In this document: in pieces, positions 10,380 through 21,100 of the stretch
Position numbering within the stretch: position 1 is the stretch's first letter
Layout: each line of letters starts with the position of its first letter
Assembly (NCBI GenBank): GCA_963965975.1
Contig: OZ014424.1
Span: forward strand, 868,001 to 932,000
Length of the DNA stretch: 64,000 bases
From: Xestospongia bergquistia
Taxonomy: Eukaryota > Porifera > Demospongiae > Haplosclerida > Petrosiidae
Direction of reading: 5' to 3'
Notes under the pieces: generated by a model
The model's database searches: none
The model's input: only the letters and a program-made list of their open reading frames with translations
What the model was told of the DNA's origin: nothing
Program-made: the position numbers and the translations under genes

Positions 10380-13290
10380 ATGTCTGCTTTCACTCACACA
10401 AGAATGCAACTGTAAGTTTACTTTAAAATACAAACAACATGCAAATAATGTTAATATGAACTTGTTCCAATAGAATCTCCTCAGAGGAGAGTTTCTATTT
10501 AGTGCCAAGCTCAGGAAAGGTCAATGAAGTTTTAGAAATTACCAAATTGACTTGTCAATTGAAGTTAGTGGGTAAGTTATACTAAAGATCAAAGAAAGAG
10601 ATAAGAATTGGAAACAGAATTTGATCAACGAAATCATTGTATGTGTCATACATAGTCTAAGAAGCTAACTCCACCTCTTTTGACAATCTGATGATGTCAA
10701 AAAGAGGAGGGGCTAGCTCACCAGACTATTACTGCAATATTACTGGTACAAAAAATAGAAGAAATGTAGATAAGGTCAGGACACATTGGAGTTCAATTTA
10801 CTTATGTATCTAAGTCACTTCAGTATGTAGTTCCTTTGAGCCTCTTTCTCTTCATGGTAACACATGTCTATTGTAATGACATCATGGTTCTTTCTCTCTC
10901 TCCAAATCACAGATCGAAGTGAAATTGTATCAAAAATAAATGGAGAAAGACAAGAGATTTGTATCTTGTTAGGAATAATACGTCTTTTAGCTGGTAGGTT
11001 GTTAAACAGTACACAAAGTCACATGACTGTCATGTGGTATTTAGGACCATATCTTGTTGTGGGTACTAAACATAGACTAGTGGGTACAATTGGAGGTCAT
11101 GAGATTTATGAGATGACTCATTATGACATCATCCCTTTTTTCAAGTCCACTCTTCACTTAACGCAATCACAAGTAAAAAAACTAAACTTAAAGTCACTTC
11201 TATTAATAAATCTCTCTCTCTCTCTCTCTCTAAGGAGAGAGATAACAGGGTCTATCTTGCTATGATACACAGAGTTCTAGACACTCCAGGGTTTTACTAT
11301 TCTTATACATATGACATTACACATTCTTGTCAGAGACAAGAAAATCTCGCGAGGGAAAATCCTAATTTTACACAAATTCCTCTTTACAGCAGGGTGAATT
11401 ATGATGACTACATAATGTCTATAAAATAATATAATATAAGTGCCTGTTCTAGCTTAATAGTGTTCATTCTAGTACATCAATGGAAATGATGTAACATTTA
11501 TACAATTCTAGGTGTTGTATCAGCTTTACAATACTATATATATTAAAATATAGATATGTCATAAGATCTGATCTCTCTCTCTCTCTCTCTCTCTTAGTCT
11601 GATGAGAGGTTTGTTTGGAATAGTCATTTGTTAAGAGAGTTTATTGTTCAGTCTGAGTTGGATCGTTTTCTTGTACCTCTATTACATGGATTTGTATCAA
11701 TTAAAAATTGTACTATTAATGGGAAAATATTTCAATTCATATTAATATCAAGACGAAGTTGGTATCGTGCAGGTAACGGATAAATGGATGGATGATGATA
11801 AACAAAATGGATGAATGGATAGATTGGATGGATAGAGGATGAGCAAATATAACTTTGTTAATTGCTGGGTACATAATTTGATAGAGATTAATAATAATAA
11901 TTAATAATTCATTAATACAAATGAATGGGATAACTGAATAATGGATTGTATTTTCCTTTAAAGGAGTTAGATATTACATGAGAGGTATTGATAAAGATGG
12001 ACATGCTGCTAATTTTGTTGAAACAGAACAAATAATCTTTTATGATGGCAGCTGTGCTTCCTTTGTTCAGGTAAAGAGAACTATTGATAATATTCCATGT
12101 ATAATATTACTCCTTTATTCTATCCTCAGACTCGTGGTTCTATTCCACTTCACTGGTCTCAGAGACCCACATTAAAATACAAACCCACACCGCGTGTTAG
12201 TCCTGCCCAAGGTGACCAGACAAGTGGTATACAACTTCACTTTGACAAGCAGATAGTTCACTATGGTCAACAAACAATTGTTAATCTTATTAACCAGAGT
12301 GGATCAGAGAAAACGTTAGGAGATGCTTTCCAGTACTTTATAAAAACCTTGTCTAGTCTGTCAGTGTGGTAAGGAGAGAGAGAGAGAGGAGAAAGAGATA
12401 GAGAGAGATTTACCTACTCTTCTCTTCACTAGTTATGATGCTTTTGATTTTCACAAAGAATGTAGTAAAATGCGATGGCACAATCTTAACATACTCATTG
12501 ACAGATTAGCTCCCACTCAAGAACAGTACAGGTATATCATCGATGTCTCTCACTAGTTCTTTTATTTGTTAACCTTTTTTTATAGTTTTTTCTTAAAGCT
12601 AAGAGATGGCAGAATACAGTCAGTACAGAAAGGAGTCTTTAGATCTAATTGTATTGATTGTTTAGATAGGTAAAATCCTGATAATATCCTAATAGTATAC
12701 TGAATTAATGCAATACTTCACTAGGTTATTCTATAATACACAAAGATTTACTGAGATATATGACCATATGTCTCTCATTTCATAGGACTAATGTAGTACA
12801 AAGTCTATTAGCTAGGAGAAGTTTAGCATCTCAATTACAGGTTTCTGTCTCAGTGATCTCATAGCCATCTTCACTGACAATACATTCTAGGTATTAGGTG
12901 TGATTAGCATAGGAGAAAGCTTGGAGAAGAAGAAAGAGTTTGAGAATGTTTTTAAAAATGGTATAACTTTTCATTTGAATATAATACAACTTAAATTGTT
13001 ACAGATGAAATAAACAATCATAATAATATGTCTTTTCTATTCTTATTTAGTTTGGGCTGATAATGCTGATTCTTGTGCTAAACAGTATGCTGGAACTGGT
13101 GCATTGAAAACTGACTTCACCAGGTACTAAAAATAGAAGCTATATTTTGTTTCAAGATGATGTCATAATACTTTGTTATTTTTAGAACTGGCAAGAGGAC
13201 ACCAATTGGTGCATTAAAGGATGGAATGAACTCAGTTATTAGATATTATTATAATAACTTTGCTGATGGATTTAGACAGGTAGAGAGAGA

Positions 13291-13322
<32 letters not shown>

Positions 13323-13857
13323 ACTGTTATTATATAATGTCATATAGGATGCTATTGATTTATTCCTTGGCAATTATCTCATTAATCCGTGGGAGGGAAT
13401 AGATGCTTCCAAATCTCCTCTTCAGCGTCAAGATGGCTGGACAATTAGAGTGGTATGTTCTACATTTGATCCACTATTCTATTAATATTGTTATTCCCTT
13501 ACAGTTACCACTTATTATATTAGTGGGAATGTCAATGTTATTAATGAGTCTAATTATACCTAGCAGTAAGTATACATACATCCCATTTATATACCATTAT
13601 TAATATACCATTTATCAATTCAATAACCCACAGATCCATAGTCTTTTTCATCAATCATACATTCAATCATATAGTTACTGTGTGTTAATTCTCTTTCTCT
13701 TTTCTTTCTATTTTTAGCTGATCCAGTTTCTCAGATTATTTACATTATATTTTGGGGTCTTCTCATTATAGCTTGTATTATTTATGTGTATAGAAATGGA
13801 CCTGATTTTGTGGACTCTCCAAAGTTAGTTCAAGTTGAAGGAAAGAAGAAAGTTTAA
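10380..13857 (+). CDS. SACM1L: SAC1-type phosphatidylinositol-phosphate phosphatase
   Basis: A multi-exon gene that hydrolyses PI4P and related phosphoinositides at the ER/Golgi. It starts [11 protein letters not shown] and continues through the SAC N-lobe ([32 protein letters not shown]), [39 protein letters not shown] and the catalytic CX5R loop [12 protein letters not shown], which is interrupted by an intron between R and T (about 12669). After [20 protein letters not shown] it ends with two membrane segments encoded by the last two exons ([20 protein letters not shown] and the [16 protein letters not shown] region). The last four residues are KKKV, a di-lysine ER-retrieval signal. The intron at about 10997-11047 is 51 bp and in frame, so genomic translation reads through it. 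All exons look intact. Copies of its last two exons recur downstream. Confidence 0.94.
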
Positions 13858-15091
13858 ACTCAATTTCAATCTTCTAAATATAAGTATTTTCTAACTGGAT
13901 ATTAAATTAATAAATTAACTAATGAAAACATTTATTAGTTTTGTGAAGTAGACTGAACTAAGAATTAGAACAACTTTACAAATAATGTCCAGAAGTTATA
14001 GGTAAAGTCCCTGGTGAGACATATGAGTGAACCCCTTTGATAATGGGACCAGCTTGTTTTTATACATATATCTGTTTGTGAACATTTTATAATACTCTAT
14101 CTTGTAAAGTAAATTATTTAGTGTATACAGGTCATAACAGATCATTCTGACCTGTATTGCATGTAGTTATAATTATATTCATGATCTAAGACACTATTGT
14201 ACATATTTGGTCATCCACTAACTATAAAAATAATACTATGAATAATATTGACCACACCTCACATGATATTTATAATCCTATTCGATGTTCCAAGAGTTAT
14301 TACCCATATCAGTGGTGGAGAACTAGGGGGGGCTGGAGCCCCCCACTTTTGAAAGTGGAGGGGTCTCTGCCCCCTTACTGTTTGATTTTTGACTGTGTGA
14401 TATACAAGTATGCATGACGAATTTCACTCCTCACTTTGGTAATTTTTAGTTAATTTTTTAAAATAAGATTTTCATTACATCTATCTGATTCTTCACTAAG
14501 CACTTGCCCCCCTCCACCCACTTTTCAGTAGCTGTCTCCACTCCTGCATATGAGTGGGTTCGTCCGTACTTCGGGTTCAAAAATTTAATTAAACTCGTTA
14601 CACAAGACTTAACTAAATTTCATAAGGTCTATTGACTTTGAAAAGATCCAAACATCTTTGAATGTGTTGAGGTATTTCAAAGAGAACAAGTCAGCACATA
14701 GGTTTTGATACAGCAGCTTGCAGCAGGTGCACGTCCACCTCGTTGGAAAAAGAAAACTATAGAGAAAGATCAACACATTAAGGAACTCAAAGAAAGATTT
14801 AGCAGTAATGCAATCTCTTTATCAGATATGTAGCAGGCATGTCTCAACACATTAACTTATAATTGTTTAATTCTTTAATCTTTACTTTCTTAAATTGTAC
14901 ACTCTTTAAATATCATTTACCTTAAACTCCTTCATCATTATTTAGACTGTTTCAGTCCCTTTTGGTCAAGTAGCTCTTGCATTGTAATTTGTAAAATCGC
15001 AATATTTTTTAATTAGAATTACGGTATCCGTAGGCGAAAACGTACTATTGTAGAGTAGGCGAACCTGGAGTAGGCGAACCCGTACTAACTC
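13858..15091. other. Intergenic region downstream of SACM1L
   Basis: It holds the SACM1L 3' UTR and sequence shared with 28.68-29.1 kb and 54.7-55.1 kb (for example the stretch containing GTGAAGTAGACTGAACT), a G/C-rich foldback insertion at about 14308-14552, and diverged non-coding sequence. The piece at about 14700-14830 can be read in one frame as GARPPRWKKKTIEKD and could be a dead gene fragment. No intact gene is seen. Confidence 0.5.
14308..14552. mobile_element. Probable short non-autonomous DNA element (MITE-like)
   Basis: About 245 bp whose ends are imperfect inverted repeats. The left end has AGTGGTGGAGAACTAGGGGG and the right end has CCCCCCTCCACCCACTTTTC...CTGTCTCCACTCCTG. A G-run/C-run hairpin (GGGGGGCTGGAGCCCCCC) sits just inside the left end. 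The G/C-rich ends contrast sharply with the AT-rich surroundings. It is absent from the homologous interval near 29 kb, which supports insertion. Superfamily and target-site duplication were not determined. Confidence 0.5.
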
Positions 15092-15183
15092 TCACATTGT
15101 ATGTGGTGTACAGACAGGAACAAAAGGTAACTAAATATGTAGAACAAGTTGTCTTTTGATATATTGATTGTTTGTAGGCCATT
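15092..15183 (+). promoter_or_regulatory. Conserved 5' UTR with non-coding intron, ankyrin-family copy 1
   Basis: The block from CACATTGTATGTGGTGTACA to the ATG recurs with small changes upstream of all five copies (about 25,950, 29,480, 42,175 and 55,425). It contains a predicted 51-bp intron (15127-15177, GTAACT...TTTGTAG) ending six bases before the start codon. In copy 3 the intron donor region is partly deleted. Conservation suggests it carries the transcription start and first splice of the family. Confidence 0.6.
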
Positions 15184-18100
15184 ATGATTGATATCTCTCA
15201 ATGGAGAGCTAGTATTGGGTTATGGTATTGTCATCATATACCATATACTACTAAAAAGACTCCTTCTACCACTAATATCCCTGGATGGATAAAGTCACTA
15301 TTGATGTCAAGAGATGAGGGTGGTTGTACTTTGATATTCTCTCTAGTTTTGTTTCTCTTACTTCTTCTCATTTTATCAGGTGATATTGAACTCAACCCTG
15401 GACCTAAAACAGGTCAATAAATATTAAAACATATAACTGATGGAATAATGATTCAATTTACTTCAATAGAGTTAACATCAAATAATGCTCTACGACTGCT
15501 CGTTAAGAGTGGTTTTGTTGTTGAAGATAAATGGAATAAACTCACTAGTTTTCTAGGTGTGTCACTGGAAGAGAGGAGAAGACTCAAGAAAGTGGTCAGC
15601 AGTGATCAAGACTACCACTTTGCTTTAGAAGAAGGTTTACAATGGTGGATTACTAATGGTACTGCCCCTTGTTGGGAAGAACTCATTTCAGCTGTTGAAA
15701 GTTGTGGTGATAAGTGTATAGCTACTACACTGAGAAGACAACTAGATATTAAAGATGAAGGTATCTACTATGTATAGTTCATTATGCATTAAATAATTAT
15801 CAATGTAGTATAATAGTTTAGTAAAGTACATAACAAGGTATATTCTATTGATTTCATATATTGAAGGACACAGTTAGTCTTTTGGTACAGTTCTGGTATG
15901 ATTTACCTTTTAAAAGGAGTGGAACTAGATTGATAGTTCAATCATCTAAATTCAATCCTTGCATCTTCTTTTTTATACCAAGGGCAAGCAGGACAGAAAG
16001 AAGGAATAAGTGGTCAGGTCGGAGGCCAGAGTTTTTCTTCCTGTGATAAATACGTATATGGTGACACAGAGGGTACCAGTGCTATAGAAAGTGATGAAGT
16101 TTGCAAAGTATTGAAGAGTGTTCTGACGAGCCATTTTGCTGACTTAAGTAGCCAGTTAAGTAGATGTTTACCACGAGTTTCTGCAGCAATGTACTCTAAA
16201 AGACTGATAAGTGAATCTGTCAGAGATTCTCCAACTGTTTACAATGTTATTGGTGAATTTGAAAGTGGAATGAGATTAGCAGACAGTATTTCGAAGTTAC
16301 AAGAACATTGTCAACTTTTCTTACAATGTCTATCCAGTGAAGGTGGTCCTACTAAATTAGCTGCTCAAAAGTTATGTCAAGACTGGATAGAAGAAGTCAA
16401 AAAGCAATGTGATATCTCACTAGATCTTACATGTGATGAACAGGATATTAAACAACAAGGTCAGTATTGTAAAGTGATGGTAGTCCATATTTTTGGGATG
16501 AAGTGTCACAAATATGTATTGTTCTCATTATTAAAATTGCCTTATCCAATAGAATTACTATAGTATAGTAACATTCCAAATTTCCAATAGAATTCTTGTC
16601 ACAGCTGTTATGTGTGAATTTAATGATAACAAACAAAGCAAGTTGTGACAAGTATGTACTCCCTCATAGTTATAATAATATTTAAATGTATACATCCAGT
16701 AGTTAGTCACAAACTATTATTAATTGACCAAACTAAGAAACTAACTAACTGATTATGTAAGAGCTGTTATGTAATGTGAAATGATGACCTAAACTGTATT
16801 TGACTATACTCTTAGGAATAATTAAATAATTAATCTACAGTCAAACTATAGGTAGGAACACTATATTATAATGGGAAACGTGATCATTATAACTATTATT
16901 GTATCACTTATTATATAACTAATTTAGTTCATTGGATGTGTAATGAAAATGCATTTCTTTGTCAACTAATTTCTTTATTGCTAGCTGAGCTTTATGCATA
17001 CCAGGCAGTCCTATAATTGTGTTACTTATGTGCATATATTGCACCAAAGTATTCTCTGAGAAAGTCCATTGCATATACAGTACATTAGTACTGTAATTCC
17101 TTAAATAGAAACCTCTTCTGAATAGAGGCGCAGTCTTGAATTGAGGCAAGGTATAAACTGGGCCAAATAATAAATAAAGTTTTTACTAATTTGCAGTACA
17201 AAGAATCTACTTAATAGTAGTTGTGTGTGAAATGAGACTAGTGGATATACATGTCCATGTAGAGATTATTTCTAAATGTTGATATAATTTTTTTTATGTA
17301 GAAAACAATGATAAAGTTATTCAAGTGGGTCATACAATAACTTCCAATGAGAATGGAGTGCCTACATCATGTCAAGATGTAAAGTCTGCATCTACAGAAA
17401 CATCTCAAACACTTAATACCTCTTTACCAACAACTTCAGTACAATCAACTACTTCCCAAGGTATGTTAAAATTTCTTTAAAGATCTCATTATAATACATC
17501 TTTGTAGCCTCTAGAATTCATCAAGAAAAAGTAGAAGTAGAACAAGAGAAGGAAAAGGAACTTCAAACGTCTTTACAGAGTTTACATCAAAACTTCAGTG
17601 AATTGATAGTTGCTGTTAGATCAGCTCTTAATCATAAGCTACAGCAACAACTATTACAATTAGAAGATGTCACAATATTTATTAAGTATGAATTATATTG
17701 GGTTGAAGAGTTGAGTGACATCAACAAATGTAATGACTTAGATGAACTCTTCAAGAAACTACATCCATATTTTGACTTCTTAGACTGTGAATTGATTGTT
17801 CGTGTGAGTGAAAAGTTTCTCAATGATGAGTATTTTGGGGAAGACAAGAAAAACATAGTCAATGAACTTAAAGAACATATAGATAAAGGTAAGATTTTAC
17901 GTTGCTCAATTACTGTGAAACAACTCAAAAATCAACTAAAAAGCATATACACCCCACATCTAGGAGATATATCAAACATGCCTCAAATTTACATTGAATT
18001 ACACGATCCATGGAATGATGCCAATATTCAAGGACTTTACCTACTTGTCGGGCATTTACTTCCAAATAAATTAAAACAATCGCTTTTGGAGTATATCACA

Positions 18101-21100
18101 ATTGATACGGGTTCGGTTCGTATTAAATACATTGTCCATGAATCAAAAGCTGATTGTCTCATAGCTTATGCTCAAGGCAAGCTACAGTTTATGCGTCTCA
18201 TTGGTATCTTTGGTCTATCAATTAATGGTGAACCTATCCTAGAAGATGATGAGAATATGAACTTTACATTTGAGTCAGCTCTTCTTGAAGCTACAAAAGC
18301 TGGTCATAATGAAGCTGTACAATTTCTCCTCAAGTTAGGAGGTGATATAGACCATTGTGATGAAGAAGGCTGTACAGCACTCATGTTAGCTAGTAGAGGT
18401 GGACATGAACAAGTTGTACAAACACTGGTATCAGCTGGAGCTAATATTAACATTCAAGATAATGAAGGCTGGACGGCGCTAATGAGAGCAAGTGAACATA
18501 ACAATCTTGCAATAGTCAATACTCTCATACAGAATGGTGCTGACCTGAATTTACAGAAATCAAATGGCTCAAATGCATTAATGATTGCAAGTTTGTTTGG
18601 TCATTATGATATTGCTGAAATACTACTACTACTACAGAAAATTGACATTAACTCTCAAAGAAAAGATGGATCAACAGCCCTGATGTTAGCTAGCCTTAAT
18701 GGTCATACACGGGTCATTGAACTGCTACTCAAAGAGAATGCAGAAGTTAATACACAAAATGAAGAAGGATGGACTGCACTAGTGCTGGCAAGTCAAAATG
18801 GTCATACCTATGTTGTTCAAATTCTGCTTAACAATTGTGCGAATGTTAGCATTCAGGCAAAAAATGGATCAACTGCACTATTTCCAGCAAGTAGCAACGG
18901 TCATACTGAGGTTGCTGAACTACTTCTCAAAGAACAGGTGGACATTAATGCTCAGAGAGAAGATGGAGTGACTGCCTTGATGCTAGCTAGTCAAAATGGT
19001 CATACACAGGTTATTGAATTACTCCTCAAAGAGCATGCAGATGTCAATATGCAGAGCAAAAAAGGATCAACAGCCCTAATGCTAGCTAGTCTGAATGGTC
19101 ATACACAGGTAATCGAACTGTTAGTCAAAGAGAATGCAGAAGTGAATATACAAAATGAAGAGGGATGGACTGCTCTAATACTGGTATGTCAAAATGGTCA
19201 TACCCAGGTTGTTGAAATTCTGCTCAAAAATTGTGCAAATGTTAACAGTCAAGCTAAAAATGGATCAACTGCACTACTTTTAGCAAGTAGCAATGGTCAT
19301 ACTGAGGTTGTTGAGCTACTTCTCAAAGAACAGGTGGACATCAATGCTCGGAGAGAAGATGGATCAACAGCCCTAATGCTAGCTAGTCTGAATGGTCATA
19401 CACAGGTCATTGAACTACTACTCAAAGAGCATGCAGATGTCAATATGCAGAGAGATGATAAAGTAACAGCCCTGATGCTAGCTAGTCAAAATGGTCACTT
19501 TCAAGTTGCTGAAACACTCCTTAAAGAGCATGCAGATATCAACATACAGAGCAAAAAAGGATCAACGGCTCTAATGCTAGGTAGTCAAAATGGTCATACC
19601 CAGATTGTTGAACTATTGATTAAGGGAAAAGCAACTGTTAATATTCAAAACAACAATGGAGTAACTGCTTTAATGTCAGCTAGTGCAAAAGGTCATTCTA
19701 ATGTTGTTGAACTACTACTCCTAGAACATGCAGATGTTAATATTGTCGCCAAAAATGGAGTGACTGCTTTAATACTGGCTAGTCTAAAAGGTCAAACTCT
19801 CATTGTTGAATTGCTACTCAAAAATCATGCAGATATTGACATTAAGGAAGAAGATGGCTTTACTGCTCTAATGGTAGCTAGTCAAAATGGTCATACCCAG
19901 ATTGTTGAACTATTGCTTAAGGGAAAGGCAACTGTTAATATTCAAAACAACAATGGAGTAACTGCTTTAATGTCAGCTAGTGCAAAAGGTCATTCTAATG
20001 TTGTTGAACTACTACTCCTAGAACATGCAGATGTTAATATTGTCGCCAAAAATGGAGTGTCTGCTTTAATACTGGCTAGTCTAAAAGGTCAAACTCTCAT
20101 TGTTGAATTACTACTCAAAAATCATGCAGATATTGACATTAAGGAAGAAGATGGCTTTACTGCTCTAATGGTAGCTAGTCAAAATGGTCATACCCAGATT
20201 GTTGAACTATTGCTTAAGGCAAAAGCAACTGTTAATATTCAAAACAACAATGGAGTAACTGCTTTAATGTCAGCTAGTGCAAAAGGTCATTCTAATGTTG
20301 TTGAACTACTACTCCTAGAACATGCAGATGTTAATATTGTCGCCAAAAATGGAGTGTCTGCTTTAATACTGGCTAGTCTAAAAGGTCAAACTCTCATTGT
20401 TGAATTACTACTCAAAAATCATGCAGATATTGACATTAAGGAAGAAGATGGCTTTACTGCTCTAATGGTAGCTAGTCAAAATGGTCATACCCAGATTATT
20501 GAACTATTGATTAAGGGAAAAGCAACTGTTAATGTTCAAAACAACAATGGAGTAACTGCTTTAATGCTAGCTAGTCTAAGTGGTCATTCCTCAGTTGTTG
20601 AATTATTACTCAGGGAGAATGCAGATGTAAATGTAAAGGACAATAATGGAGTAACTGCTTTAATGTTAGCTAGTCTAAGTGGTCATATTCAACTACTATT
20701 TGAAAAAGATAAGACTCAGGTTGAAGATGCTTTTAAAAAGTTAGTACAAAATCGTGATACCCAGAATTTGTTTGAACTACTTCTTAAAGAGGAAGAAACT
20801 TTTAGTATGGACAATGAAGTAAGCAACCAAATACAAGATAGTGGAAATCATTATATCCAGGTTGTTGAACTACTACTGAAAGAACATGCAGATGTTAATA
20901 TTATTACCAAAACTGGAGTGACAGCCCTAATGCTAGCTTGTCTAAAAGGTCAAACTCACATTGTTAAACTGCTACTCAAAGAGAATGTAGATATCAATAT
21001 TCAGGAAGAAGACGGATTTACTGCTCTAATGCTAGCTAGTCAAAATGGTCATACCCAAATTGCTGAACTACTCCTTAAGGAGAAAGCTGGCATAAACATT

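Noticed and set aside
10864..11265. Continuous 133-residue open frame as a separate gene
   Set aside because: It is SACM1L exon sequence read through a 51-bp intron and then into a (CT)n intron; the low-complexity LSLSLSL end is intronic.
15379..15405. 2A motif as evidence of an inserted RNA virus or retrotransposon
   Set aside because: There is no polymerase, capsid or endonuclease coding sequence nearby. The motif sits in a spliced exon repeated with the whole gene in five units, so it is part of a host gene family, although its ultimate origin could be an element.
17632..17928. Antisense open frames over the conserved module in copies 1, 3 and 5
   Set aside because: They recur only because the sense sequence is conserved. 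They have low-complexity Ser/Leu composition and no splice or start support.
17508..18300. NLR-type NACHT or NB-ARC domain in the family
   Set aside because: No Walker A or Walker B motif is visible in the module between the death folds and the ankyrin repeats.
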